Assembly (NCBI GenBank): GCA_017624275.1
Contig: JAGANG010000087.1
Coordinates: 1-32,926 of the forward strand
Source: Spirochaetales bacterium
Lineage (GTDB): Bacteria > Spirochaetota > GWE2-31-10
DNA: 32,926 nt
Reading direction: 5' to 3'
The notes under the pieces are model-generated. The model did not search any database. It was not told the DNA's origin and saw only the letters and a list, made by a program, of their open reading frames with translations. Shown piece after piece: positions 6,810-15,564 of this stretch. Position numbers and translations under genes: made by a program. How positions within the stretch are numbered: the first letter of the stretch is position 1; every line of letters begins with the position of its first letter.

Positions 6810-8132
6810 CTATCCTAATATTGGAATGATTTTTGGATCAACTCTCAAGATTTTCGCATTTTGCTGTCTGATTTTTTCGATTGCACGTTGAATTTGTACA
6901 AAAGTACAAGGCATTGTAGCAATGGAGAAAATCGCAGTTTCACCGGAAGTTCTGACATTATGGCTGACAGTTTCGATATTAATATTTTCGCTGCCTATTG
7001 CAGTTGTAATGATTCCGGTAATTCCCGGCATATCTTCAGCTTCAAAAGTGATATTGTATGCGATTTTCATTTCGTCAAATGACAAGAATTTTAAGTCTTG
7101 TGACGGATAGTTACGTAAACTTTCAGTTCCGTAACGTGCGATGAATACAACATCCGAAACTATTGCACTTCCTGTTTCCGTAGAGCCGGCACCTTGACCA
7201 ACCATTATATTTTCATAAGAATATTTTCCCGTAACTTTTACTGCATTTGTTGCATTGTCAATTTCAGATAAGAAGTTTTCATCGCGTACCATCATCGGGC
7301 GAACAGTAGCATAAACTCCGTCATTTTCTTTTTTTGCAAAACAAATTAATTTTATTACAGCACCGATTTCTTTTGCAAATGCAGTGTCTTCTGCTGTAAT
7401 TGTATCAATTCCGAAAATCGGCAATTCATCTACACTTACATCTAAACCGTAAATCAATTTTAATAATATAATTAATTTATGTCCGGCATCGTGTCCGTTT
7501 ATGTCAAGAGTCGGATCTGCTTCGGCATAACCTTTTTCTTGTGCACTTTTTAGTGCATCGGCAAAGCTTTTACCTTCGTTTGCCATTTTAGAAAGAATAT
7601 AATTACTTGTTCCGTTCATGATTCCTTGAACGCATGTGATTTCATCTCCGGTAAAACATTCGTTTATGCCTTTGATGATAGGAATTGCACCGCAAACAGC
7701 AGCTTCAAATCCGACAGCTTTGTTGTTTTTGAATGCTGTATCAATGATTGTTTTATTATATTTTGCAAGTAATGCTTTATTTGCAGTTACAAGATGTTTT
7801 CCGGAATTTAAAACACCGGTTACAGTATTAAGCAATGATTCTGAAGAACCGCCGATAGTTTCTATAACTAAATCAATCGATTTATCATCAAGAATTTCTT
7901 GAGTGTATTTTGGCATGTCTTCTTTTGCCGGGTCTTTTCCGTTACCACAAAATAATTCAAGCGGAATTCCGTGTCGAACTGAAGATTTCGTTGGAAATAA
8001 ATCGAGAATTTTAGCTATCTCAATTTGTTTTCCACTTTTTATTGCTAATGATTGTGCTTGTTCTAATATAATCTTAGCAACTCCCCCGCCGACTGTTCCG
8101 CATCCGAGAATAGCTATCCTGAATTTATCCAT
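6810..8132 (-). CDS. hom: Homoserine dehydrogenase with C-terminal ACT domain
   Basis: Reduces aspartate semialdehyde to homoserine in the pathway to threonine and methionine. The 440 residues show the NAD(P)-binding GCGTVGGGVA (10-19), ETIGG (91-95), the substrate-domain signature GIMNGTSNYILSKM (170-183) and GYAEADPTLDINGHDAGHKL (201-220). An ACT domain follows at about 357-435, a common site of feedback inhibition by threonine. GGGAG lies 7 bases before the ATG. The gene heads the operon hom-rsmD-acyltransferase-malQ and is divergent from purA. Homoserine kinase and threonine synthase genes are not in this window. Confidence 0.96.
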   Translation of the reverse strand: MDKFRIAILGCGTVGGGVAKIILEQAQSLAIKSGKQIEIAKILDLFPTKSSVRHGIPLELFCGNGKDPAKEDMPKYTQEILDDKSIDLVIETIGGSSESLLNTVTGVLNSGKHLVTANKALLAKYNKTIIDTAFKNNKAVGFEAAVCGAIPIIKGINECFTGDEITCVQGIMNGTSNYILSKMANEGKSFADALKSAQEKGYAEADPTLDINGHDAGHKLIILLKLIYGLDVSVDELPIFGIDTITAEDTAFAKEIGAVIKLICFAKKENDGVYATVRPMMVRDENFLSEIDNATNAVKVTGKYSYENIMVGQGAGSTETGSAIVSDVVFIARYGTESLRNYPSQDLKFLSFDEMKIAYNITFEAEDMPGITGIITTAIGSENINIETVSHNVRTSGETAIFSIATMPCTFVQIQRAIEKIRQQNAKILRVDPKIIPILG

Positions 8133-8175
8133 TTATTGTCTCCCTATATAATTAATTATCATTTAAATTTATACA

Positions 8176-8204
8176 GTTATAATTTAAGACTATAAAATTG
8201 TCAA
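8176..8204 (-). promoter_or_regulatory. Near-consensus promoter of the hom operon
   Basis: On the minus strand a perfect TTGACA (8199-8204) is followed after exactly 17 bases by TATAAC (8176-8181, 5 of 6). The predicted leader before the hom ATG is about 37 bases. This is one of the strongest promoter matches in the window. Confidence 0.8.
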
Positions 8205-8267
8205 ATCTTGCCTTTTTGTTGGTTTTTACTGGATAAATCAATAAAAATCCGATACAATCTGCCGGTT

Positions 8268-8296
8268 TTAAAAATGTAATGAAATAGAGATATAAT
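8268..8296 (+). promoter_or_regulatory. Putative promoter of purA
   Basis: A perfect TATAAT at 8291-8296 lies 19 bases before the purA ATG. The region at the -35 position (around 8268-8273) is only AT-rich and poorly matched. The transcript would have a very short leader holding just the ribosome site GGAGGAG. I see no riboswitch in the 160-base hom-purA gap. Confidence 0.5.
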
Positions 8297-8315
8297 CTTT
8301 ATTAATGGAGGAGAA

Positions 8316-9587
8316 ATGGGAGTTACTGCAATTTGCGGAATAAACTGGGGAGATGAGGGAAAAGGTCGAATGGTCGATTATTTTGCCGAAACTGCTGATT
8401 ATGTTGTACGGTTTCAGGGAGGAAATAATGCCGGTCATACCGTAATGAATCAATTCGGGAAATTTGCATTGCATCTGCTTCCGTCCGGGATATTTAATAA
8501 AAAGGCGATGAATATAATCGGTAACGGTGCTGTTGTAAATCCGCAGGCGTTATATGAAGAAATTCAAACAATCGAAAAATCAGTCGGAAAGATTTCTAAT
8601 TTGTTGGTTTCAGAACGTGCTCATGTTATTTTCCCGTATCATATTCTGTTTGATGAATTGGAAGAAGAGCGTTTAAAAGATAAAAAGTTTGGATCTACAA
8701 AGCGTGGAATTGCTCCGGTATACAGTGATAAATATTTAAAAACCGGGATTTTAATGTCAGATTTGTTGAATCGTGATTATTTGGCTCAACGAATCAGAAA
8801 CAATTTGGAATATAGAAATATAATTGTTGAAAGTGTTTATAAAAAGCCTGCAATTGACGCAGATGAAATGATTGAATGGGGCTGGAATTACGGGCAAAAG
8901 TTAAAAGAATATATCGCCAATACCGTGACTCCGATTCATAAGGCAATAAAGGAAAATAAAAAAATTCTTTTAGAAGGTCAGTTAGGTGCATTACGTGATA
9001 TAGAATTTGGAATTTATCCTTATACTACATCGTCGTCACCTATTCCGGGATATGCCGGAGCCGGTGCTGCTGTGCCGCCGTACGAAATCAAACGTGTTAC
9101 CGGTGTAATGAAAGCATATTCAACATGTGTAGGAGAAGGTCCTTTTGTGACAGAGCTTTTTGATGAAATCGGTGATGAAATCAGAACAAAAGGTCATGAA
9201 TTCGGAGCTTCTACCGGACGTGCCAGAAGAATTGGTTGGTTTGACGGTGTTGCTTCTCGTTACGGTTGTGATATTACTGGAGCGACAGAATTAGCTCTTA
9301 CATTGCTTGATGTTCTTACAGGTCAAAAAGAATTGAAAATTTGTAATGGTTATGAGATCGGCGGAAAAATTATTTCGGAATTTCCTACTACTGAAAAATT
9401 ATATAATGCAAAACCTAGTTATATTACACTTCCTGGTTGGGAAGAAGATATTACAGGTATCAGAGAGTATGATAAATTGCCTATAAATGCACAGAAGTAT
9501 ATAGAAAAGATAGAAGAAATTGTGAATGTGAAAATCAAATATATTTCTGTAGGTCCAGAAAGAGATCAATTAATTAAAAAGGATTAA
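8316..9587 (+). CDS. purA: Adenylosuccinate synthetase
   Basis: Joins IMP and aspartate using GTP to give adenylosuccinate, the first committed step to AMP. At 423 residues it has normal length. The N-terminal GTP/IMP loop is GDEGKGR (12-18), with Asp13 and Lys16 kept and Arg replacing the usual last Lys. GGNNAGHTV (36-44) supplies the catalytic His41. EGQLGALRDIEFGIYPYTTS and the TGRARRIGWFDG block follow. GGAGGAG is placed 2-4 bases before the ATG. Divergent from hom. Its last 14 bases overlap the end of the convergent lipoprotein gene. Confidence 0.96.
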   Translation: MGVTAICGINWGDEGKGRMVDYFAETADYVVRFQGGNNAGHTVMNQFGKFALHLLPSGIFNKKAMNIIGNGAVVNPQALYEEIQTIEKSVGKISNLLVSERAHVIFPYHILFDELEEERLKDKKFGSTKRGIAPVYSDKYLKTGILMSDLLNRDYLAQRIRNNLEYRNIIVESVYKKPAIDADEMIEWGWNYGQKLKEYIANTVTPIHKAIKENKKILLEGQLGALRDIEFGIYPYTTSSSPIPGYAGAGAAVPPYEIKRVTGVMKAYSTCVGEGPFVTELFDEIGDEIRTKGHEFGASTGRARRIGWFDGVASRYGCDITGATELALTLLDVLTGQKELKICNGYEIGGKIISEFPTTEKLYNAKPSYITLPGWEEDITGIREYDKLPINAQKYIEKIEEIVNVKIKYISVGPERDQLIKKD

Positions 9588-10728
9588 ATCCGTAAAAAGT
9601 TATTTCATAAAAAGGGGAAGTTGAAATATATTTGACTTCTCCTTTTTCGTTAGAATCGACGTTATTCTGAAATTCTAATTTTATTTGGTATAAGTATTTT
9701 TTGTTAAATTTGATTTTCTTTTGAGTATTCTCATCATTTTGCAAAGCATGAAGTAAATCCTTTTTTTTACATTTTGTTGTTGGTTCTGCAAAATTATAAC
9801 AGGCAAAAGGTGTGTCTGTATTATTTTTTTCATATAAGAAAAGAGTCATTTTTTGTAATTGCGATAGATTTTGCAAATCCCATTCGATTTCATTTAAATT
9901 TTCAGCTTGTACAGTTAAAGATGCAGCCCCGTAATTTGGACCGGAATCGTTTCCGTATAAGTCTTTTAATAAAAAGGTATCTTGGATAATTCCGTTTTTA
10001 CCAAAGAGAAATTGAACGTGGTATTCGCCGCATTCCAAATAATCATTATGTGTAGAATCTTTTATGATGGAAATTGCTTTATAATTATTTTTATTTATTG
10101 TGTCGGGAATAATATCCCAATAGAAATCTTTTGCCGGAGGAATTATACGAACTTTATCAAGAACCACATCGTCCGTAGTCTCAACATTACAAAAAAATGT
10201 TTGTGATACACTTCTTGAATTATTAATAAAATCGGTATTGACACTGGCTATACCGAATTCCAGAGTTGACGGATAATTGGAATTTGTACATTCTCCCGTA
10301 AATGAATTTGTGATTTCATCATTTTTATTTTTGCAAATAATTTTGTACTTTATGTTTTTATAATTTAGATAACTGGAAAAATTTATGTTTTCAGAGAATT
10401 TAGTTTGTAAATTATCTTTCCCGACAGAGCCTTCTTTCAAAAGGATGTCTTCCGTATCAAATAATTCATATTCAATAAATACAGCTTCTTGCGGAAACAC
10501 AGCAGTAACAGAGAGTGTATATTCTAATGAATAAAATTCCGTATTACTTTTTTTAGTTGCATTCGTTACAAAAAAAGAAACTTCGAAACTCGGAGTTTCT
10601 TTTTCTTGTAAGTCAACTTCAGTGAGAGTTTGTTCTTTCTTAATCTTTTCATCCTTCACTTGTGCTTTATTCATACAAGAAAAAAACACAAGCGGAAGAA
10701 TCAAAAGCAAAAAATTTAAGGATTTCAT
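9574..10728 (-). CDS. Lipoprotein of unknown function at the end of the chemotaxis operon
   Basis: The product (384 residues) starts MKSLNFLLLILPLVFFSC, a lipoprotein signal peptide with a spirochaete-style lipobox and predicted lipidated Cys18. The rest is hydrophilic and rich in alternating beta-strand patterns, with a Lys/Glu-rich linker after the cysteine and no motif I recognise. It may consist of immunoglobulin-like beta domains. Its ATG overlaps the cheY stop as ATGA, and there is no clear ribosome site of its own. Translation is therefore probably coupled to cheY, tying its expression to chemotaxis. At its 3' end it overlaps purA by 14 bases, tail to tail. Membrane side and role are unknown. 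Confidence 0.85.
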   Translation of the reverse strand: MKSLNFLLLILPLVFFSCMNKAQVKDEKIKKEQTLTEVDLQEKETPSFEVSFFVTNATKKSNTEFYSLEYTLSVTAVFPQEAVFIEYELFDTEDILLKEGSVGKDNLQTKFSENINFSSYLNYKNIKYKIICKNKNDEITNSFTGECTNSNYPSTLEFGIASVNTDFINNSRSVSQTFFCNVETTDDVVLDKVRIIPPAKDFYWDIIPDTINKNNYKAISIIKDSTHNDYLECGEYHVQFLFGKNGIIQDTFLLKDLYGNDSGPNYGAASLTVQAENLNEIEWDLQNLSQLQKMTLFLYEKNNTDTPFACYNFAEPTTKCKKKDLLHALQNDENTQKKIKFNKKYLYQIKLEFQNNVDSNEKGEVKYISTSPFYEITFYGFNPF

Positions 10729-11162
10729 CTTTTTACAACACTGGCAAGACGTTCCAAAACTTTTACACGATCTAAAGGTTTGATGATAAAATTTCTGGCA
10801 CCGAGAAGCAGTGCTTTCTTTACAAGTTCTTCTTTTCCCAATGCACTGATCATGACAACTTTTGCACTTCGGTCAAATTCAATTATTTGTTCCAATGCAG
10901 TAAGCCCGTCCATTTTAGGCATTGTAATATCCATAGTAACAAGATCTATATTAGGATAATGTTGTTTATATTTTGCTACAGCTTCTTCTCCGTCTGCTGC
11001 AGTATCTACTACTTCATAATCCTGAGATAAAAGCATTTGTTGTAATTGTTTCTTCACAAATATGGAATCATCAACTAATAAAACTCTATATTTTGAACCA
11101 TCTTCTTTTAATCCATCAGGAATTTTTGCGTTAATTGTAGGGAAATCAGATGCCGATTTCAT
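10725..11162 (-). CDS. cheY: Chemotaxis response regulator CheY
   Basis: A single-domain receiver that, when phosphorylated by CheA, binds the flagellar switch. 145 residues. The active site is complete: Asp31 and Asp32 in LLVDDS, phosphoacceptor Asp78 in VTMDITMPKMDG, Ser106 at the Thr position (MISALG), and Lys128 in IIKPLD. There is an N-terminal extension of about 24 residues before the receiver fold. The gene follows cheX by 13 bases and overlaps the downstream lipoprotein gene by ATGA. Dephosphorylation is expected through CheX, since no CheZ is present. Confidence 0.95.
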   Translation of the reverse strand: MKSASDFPTINAKIPDGLKEDGSKYRVLLVDDSIFVKKQLQQMLLSQDYEVVDTAADGEEAVAKYKQHYPNIDLVTMDITMPKMDGLTALEQIIEFDRSAKVVMISALGKEELVKKALLLGARNFIIKPLDRVKVLERLASVVKR

Positions 11163-11175
11163 AGTACTTCCTTCC

Positions 11176-11646
11176 TTATTTATAAATATTTTCTTTAATT
11201 GCTACATTGATACAAAGATTACCTTCTTCCAATTCCAACGGAACGACCAATGCCTCAATTTTGTTATCAGTTAAGCGTAAGTTGTCACCTACAAATAATG
11301 CAGGCGGAGTTAGGTCAAATTTAAATCCCAGTTCATGCAATTTTGTAATAGCATTTCCGGTAATCATATTTCCGAGTTCTGTCAAAGTTGCTGAAACAAG
11401 TTCATCTAAACTATCTAAACGCTCTCCATTCATGGAAGATGCAACATTTAATGCTGTTTCTTCAGACATATCCAAAACTACACGTCCTGAAACTTGACCT
11501 GCTAAACCTACAATAATAGCAACACCTTGAATATTGTTGATACTTGTAGATAATTTTGGAGTTCCTCGTTTTACATTTTCTGAAACTGTCGATTTTAATA
11601 CCGACATTGCAGACTCTACAAATGGATTGATGTACTCAACTCTCAT
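11176..11646 (-). CDS. cheX: CheY-P phosphatase CheX
   Basis: Member of the CheC/CheX/FliY phosphatase family that removes phosphate from CheY-P. The 156 residues contain the catalytic E-x-x-N signature in TELGNMITGNA (Glu90, Asn93), preceded by a GRVVLDMSEETA strand-helix region typical of CheX. Only one such motif is present, as expected for CheX and unlike two-motif CheC. AGGAG lies 8 bases before the ATG. It sits between cheW/R and cheY, the order known for treponemes. Confidence 0.93.
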   Translation of the reverse strand: MRVEYINPFVESAMSVLKSTVSENVKRGTPKLSTSINNIQGVAIIVGLAGQVSGRVVLDMSEETALNVASSMNGERLDSLDELVSATLTELGNMITGNAITKLHELGFKFDLTPPALFVGDNLRLTDNKIEALVVPLELEEGNLCINVAIKENIYK

Positions 11647-11667
11647 TCTGTTATCTCCTAATAAAAT

Positions 11668-12996
11668 TTATTTTTTTATAAAAACAGAAAAATCCTGTTC
11701 GTCTATTCTGATGAATGATTCTGAAGAAACAACTTCTGAATCGCCAACAATAAGAATTCCGTTTGGTACAAGATGTTCTGCTACATCCTTTAAAAATTGA
11801 TTGTATTCAGATTCTTTCATGAACAAAGATAAATCACGAGCTACGATAATATGAAATTTTCTTTCATCAGTAGACAAGTTTTTAGCATCATGGAATTCAA
11901 AGTATATTTGATCATTTATATCTTTTTTTATTTTGTATTGGTTCCCACCGGTTTTGATAAAGTTCTTGTTGATTTCCAACCAGGCAGGAATTTCTTTATC
12001 GATAACTTCAATTCCGGATGCATTACTGATAGCTCCTAAATTATTATCGGTTGCAATTAATTGGACATCAGGACATATATTTCTCAATATAAAATATAGT
12101 GAAAATGTTTCATATCCGTTTCCGCAACCGACATTCATTCCTTTAATTTTTTTATTATCAATCTTATTTAAAAGAGGTGTGACTACATTTGTAAAAGAAT
12201 CAGCTTGTTTTTGATTCCAAAAACTATCGGTATTAACTGAATAGAAATTCTTTAGAATTTGCCCTGCATCATCTTTTGTTAGTTTAGGCATATCTTTAAT
12301 GTTATTTTCTCTTACATAAGAAGAATAAAGTTCTCTGAACTTGCCTTTATTTGCATTGTGAATATGTATGCCGGCAAATTCTTCAACTTGATTAGTGAAG
12401 TATGTGAAAAATTCTTCTGCCAAATCAGATTCTTGCGGTAAAATTTCTTTTTTAGCTTTTTCTTTATCACCAAAAATAGCTTCTGTATCCAAAATAACAT
12501 ACAGTCTTTTTTCAATATCAATAATTCCTGATATGTATTCTTCATTGATACTTCCGAGTAATGAACTTGGCGGTTGAATTTTTTCTTTTTGAATAGGGAA
12601 AACTTGCATTATTTCTTCTACAATTACACCGATTAACAAGTTTTCTACTTTTAGGATAATAACGGACTCGCCTTCTTCAGGAATCGTGTCGTAATTTACA
12701 TTAAGATGAAATAATTTTGCCAAATCTATAATCGGAATAATTTCACCACGCAAATTGAAAACACCACGCACAAATTCCAAAGCATTAGGAATCGGAGTAA
12801 ATCTTTTTTCGCATAAGATTTCCTTTACCATCATAATGTCTATTCCGTAATATTGATTTCCTATACGAAATGACACTATTTTTGAATCATATTCAATTAC
12901 TTGCTTTTTTTCTTGTTCTTGAATAGAAAGCGAACTGTTAATATTTTGTTGGTTTTGCATCAAATATTTGAAATCCATATTTTTAATTTCACTCAT
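11668..12996 (-). CDS. cheW: CheW coupling protein fused to a CheR-like methyltransferase domain
   Basis: The 442-residue hybrid has a CheW domain at about 38-178 (VSFRIGNQYYGIDIMMVKEI and FVRGVFNLRGEIIPIIDL), which links receptors to CheA. A CheR-like region follows at about 195-440: TDSFW (256-260) stands where CheR has TEFFR, GMNVGCGNGYETFSL (286-300) matches the SAM loop, and IVARDLSLFM (384-393) replaces the usual FCRNVLIYF. The CheR half therefore looks diverged and may bind SAM without normal activity. Treponemes are known to encode such CheW-CheR-like fusions in their receptor arrays. AAGGA lies 8 bases before the ATG at the very end of cheA, with a 3-base gap between the genes. Reading frame and linker are continuous, so this is a real fusion. 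Confidence 0.92.
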   Translation of the reverse strand: MSEIKNMDFKYLMQNQQNINSSLSIQEQEKKQVIEYDSKIVSFRIGNQYYGIDIMMVKEILCEKRFTPIPNALEFVRGVFNLRGEIIPIIDLAKLFHLNVNYDTIPEEGESVIILKVENLLIGVIVEEIMQVFPIQKEKIQPPSSLLGSINEEYISGIIDIEKRLYVILDTEAIFGDKEKAKKEILPQESDLAEEFFTYFTNQVEEFAGIHIHNANKGKFRELYSSYVRENNIKDMPKLTKDDAGQILKNFYSVNTDSFWNQKQADSFTNVVTPLLNKIDNKKIKGMNVGCGNGYETFSLYFILRNICPDVQLIATDNNLGAISNASGIEVIDKEIPAWLEINKNFIKTGGNQYKIKKDINDQIYFEFHDAKNLSTDERKFHIIVARDLSLFMKESEYNQFLKDVAEHLVPNGILIVGDSEVVSSESFIRIDEQDFSVFIKK

Positions 12997-12999
12997 GGT

Positions 13000-15384
13000 T
13001 TAATTCCTTCTGTTACTGTTATTCTTTCGATTTTGCTGGTTTTCTTGCTCTTGTTTCAACCCCAATTCAACAATTTGAGATACATCAAGAATCAAACTGA
13101 CAGTTCCGTCTCCGAGTACGGTAGCTCCTGCAATTCCCGGAGTAGTTGTATACTTGTCTTTTAACGGTTTGATTACAATGTCTTCTTCTCCGATTAAGGA
13201 ATCCACTAGTAATCCCATTTTTTTATCGTTTATTCCTACAATAACAACAAAATAAGATTCTAAATCTTCAGATTTCTTTAAATTAAATAAACGGCTCAAT
13301 CTCAATAAAGAAAGTACTTCATTTCTTACATTGATAACTTCATAATTATCAATTGATTTTATATCTTTAGGGCTGATTCTGATACTTTCAATAACAGAAG
13401 ATATCGGCAATACATATATTTCTGATTGAACTCTTACCATTAGCCCTTGGATGATTGCTAAAGTCAAAGGTAATTTGATAACGAATGTTGTTCCTTCACC
13501 GGGAACAGATGTAATTCGAACAGTACCGCTCATTTTTTCTATATTCTTTTTTACTACGTCAAGTCCTACTCCACGTCCGGAAACAGATGTAATTTGATTT
13601 GCCGTAGAAAAGCCCGGTTCGAATAGCAAGGCAAAAGTGTCTTGTTCACTTAGTTGTTTGTCTGCCGAAATAATTTTTCGCTCAATAGCTTTTTTTCTGA
13701 CACTTTCCGGATTAATACCGCGACCGTCATCTGAAATATAAATAGAAATTAAGTTCCCTTCGTTTGCGGCTTTTAATTTTACGATTCCCGGAACACTTTT
13801 TCCTGCCGCAAGACGTTCTTCCGGAGTTTCCATACCGTGATCAACGGCGTTTCTTATCATGTGAATCAATGGATCGGACAGGTCATCAAGCATTGCTTTA
13901 TCAACTTCAGTTTCTTCACCTTCCATTACCAAATCAATTTCTTTGTGTAAATCTCGTGACAAATCTCTTACCAAACGAGGGAAACGGCTGAATACCTGCT
14001 TTATTTGAATCATTCTTACTCGCATTACACCTTCACGTAAATCGGAAGATATTCTGTCTAAGCTTTGAGATGTAGAACGAAATTTTTCTACAATATCTTT
14101 GTAACCGATCAAAAATGAATCAAATTGAGTTGTAAAATCCGCAATATCTTTTTGGTATTCATTTTTTAAGTTATCAATATTGTTATTCAATGTATTATGA
14201 GTCAATAATCCAGAAAAATGTTTGTCCTTATCTTTAAAAGCATTTATCATTGTGGAAAATTGCTCAATACTTTCATAATATTTTATTGCTAATTGGTTAA
14301 ATGTAGCTTTGTTTATAACGATTTCCGATACAAGATTTAAAAGTTCATCGATTCTTGAAGAATCTACACGCAAAACAGAAGATGTAACATTTTTTGTTTC
14401 TTTTGCCGTCGGTACCGGGTTCTTTTTTGGGGCTTCTTCCTGGTTGTGTTTTACTTCCTTTATAGGTTTTGCTTTTTCTATAGGTGTTTCTTCCGGAACA
14501 TTTTGAATATACATGCTCAACATATCTTTTATGTCTGCTTTTTTTGATTCAGGTTCCGGTGTGATTTCAGCTTCAGAATATTCTTGTTCAGGTATATCGA
14601 TATCAAAAGGAATAACATCAATTTTTTTTGTCATATCAGGCAATTCTGTAATTTGTTGCAACTTTTCTTTAGATTCGGAAGTCGCTACAATATAAATAAC
14701 GGTTTGATAAAAATCATCAGAATATAAAGAGTCAAAGTCTGGAACAGTTTTTAAAACATTACCGGCATCACGCAAGGAAGTAAAAACTTGAATCCCACCG
14801 ACTGTTCGCATCGGATTGTCTTCATTAAAATCTACTGTTACTTGGTATATAGGTAAATGTTCTGTATTGCTTTGTTTAATTTCCATTAAATCATACTCAC
14901 CGAATTCAAAAACAGAACTTTCGACAGCAGGTTCTTCTTTTTTTTCAATTACGGGAACTTTTTTAGCTGTTTTTTTCTTTGGAGATTCTTCTATAGAATG
15001 TTCAGCTATTTTCTTTAATTCATTTAAAGTATCATCAAAATCCTCAGAGTAAACATTGTTTTGAGCTCTGGCGGCAACCATTTCTTTTATAATATCAAGT
15101 GCACGTAACAGAACATCCACGATTACGGAAGAAACTTGTACTGCTCCGTTTCGGATTTCATCCATTGCATCTTCCATTGTGTGTGTAAAATGACTGATTT
15201 CCAAAAATTGAACGGTAGCTGAACCGCCCTTTAATGTGTGTGCTGCACGGAATAAAGAATCAATAGCTTCGGTATCAGAAGTATTACTTTCGAGAACAAG
15301 TAAACTTTCTTCTATTTTATCAATTAAATCATAAGCTTCTTCAAACCATTCTTTTAAAAGTTCTTCGTCAATAAAATCACTCAT
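13000..15384 (-). CDS. cheA: Chemotaxis histidine kinase CheA with extended P3 region
   Basis: Central kinase of chemotaxis, 794 residues. P1 carries the phosphorylated His49 in AAHTLKGG. A P2-like CheY-binding domain is at about 178-263. A long acidic/proline linker runs to 335. P3 runs from 338. The kinase domain shows DPLIHMIRNAVDHG (504-517), DDGRGINP (552-559), FEPGFS (588-593) and SGRGVGLDVV (602-611). The CheW-like P5 covers about 640-780. The tail is Asn/Gln-rich. Between SEIV and LDRISSDL in P3 there are about 85 residues, roughly twice the usual number, which fits the elongated dimerization region of treponemal CheA. AAGGGG lies 5 bases before the ATG. It is the first gene of the operon. 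Confidence 0.96.
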   Translation of the reverse strand: MSDFIDEELLKEWFEEAYDLIDKIEESLLVLESNTSDTEAIDSLFRAAHTLKGGSATVQFLEISHFTHTMEDAMDEIRNGAVQVSSVIVDVLLRALDIIKEMVAARAQNNVYSEDFDDTLNELKKIAEHSIEESPKKKTAKKVPVIEKKEEPAVESSVFEFGEYDLMEIKQSNTEHLPIYQVTVDFNEDNPMRTVGGIQVFTSLRDAGNVLKTVPDFDSLYSDDFYQTVIYIVATSESKEKLQQITELPDMTKKIDVIPFDIDIPEQEYSEAEITPEPESKKADIKDMLSMYIQNVPEETPIEKAKPIKEVKHNQEEAPKKNPVPTAKETKNVTSSVLRVDSSRIDELLNLVSEIVINKATFNQLAIKYYESIEQFSTMINAFKDKDKHFSGLLTHNTLNNNIDNLKNEYQKDIADFTTQFDSFLIGYKDIVEKFRSTSQSLDRISSDLREGVMRVRMIQIKQVFSRFPRLVRDLSRDLHKEIDLVMEGEETEVDKAMLDDLSDPLIHMIRNAVDHGMETPEERLAAGKSVPGIVKLKAANEGNLISIYISDDGRGINPESVRKKAIERKIISADKQLSEQDTFALLFEPGFSTANQITSVSGRGVGLDVVKKNIEKMSGTVRITSVPGEGTTFVIKLPLTLAIIQGLMVRVQSEIYVLPISSVIESIRISPKDIKSIDNYEVINVRNEVLSLLRLSRLFNLKKSEDLESYFVVIVGINDKKMGLLVDSLIGEEDIVIKPLKDKYTTTPGIAGATVLGDGTVSLILDVSQIVELGLKQEQENQQNRKNNSNRRN

Positions 15385-15425
15385 AGAAACCCCTTAAAGA
15401 CACATCGATACAGATTATGTTTATC

Positions 15426-15439
15426 TGTAGTGTACTACA
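15426..15439. promoter_or_regulatory. Palindromic operator candidate upstream of cheA
   Basis: TGTAGTGTACTACA consists of 6-bp inverted arms with a 2-base centre. It lies 42-55 bases before the cheA ATG and overlaps the position where transcription from the 15444-15471 promoter should start, a typical repressor site. The binding protein is unknown. Confidence 0.5.
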
Positions 15440-15443
15440 AAAA

Positions 15444-15471
15444 AATATAACACAATAATTGGTTTTCACAA
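15444..15471 (-). promoter_or_regulatory. Putative promoter of the chemotaxis operon
   Basis: On the minus strand TTGTGA (15466-15471) and TATATT (15444-15449, 5 of 6) are 16 bases apart. It would drive cheA-cheW/R-cheX-cheY-lipoprotein. I found no sigma-28 pattern with proper spacing upstream of cheA. Confidence 0.5.
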
Positions 15472-15535
15472 TAATAAGGTAGTATTTTAATCTTTCCTCT
15501 TTTAAAAGTAAAGTTTTACTTAAATTCATGTTTAC

Positions 15536-15564
15536 TTGTAAAACATTCAGAAAATAGATATAAT
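15536..15564 (+). promoter_or_regulatory. Putative promoter of the XPB helicase gene
   Basis: TTGTAA (15536-15541, 4 of 6) and a perfect TATAAT (15559-15564) are 17 bases apart. The predicted leader to the ribosome site at 15628 is about 57 bases. It lies back to back with the cheA promoter in the 254-base divergent gap. Confidence 0.65.

Noticed and set aside
11668..12996. cheW and cheR as two genes wrongly joined
   Set aside because: The frame is continuous with no stop or restart signal, and the fusion is known from treponemes.
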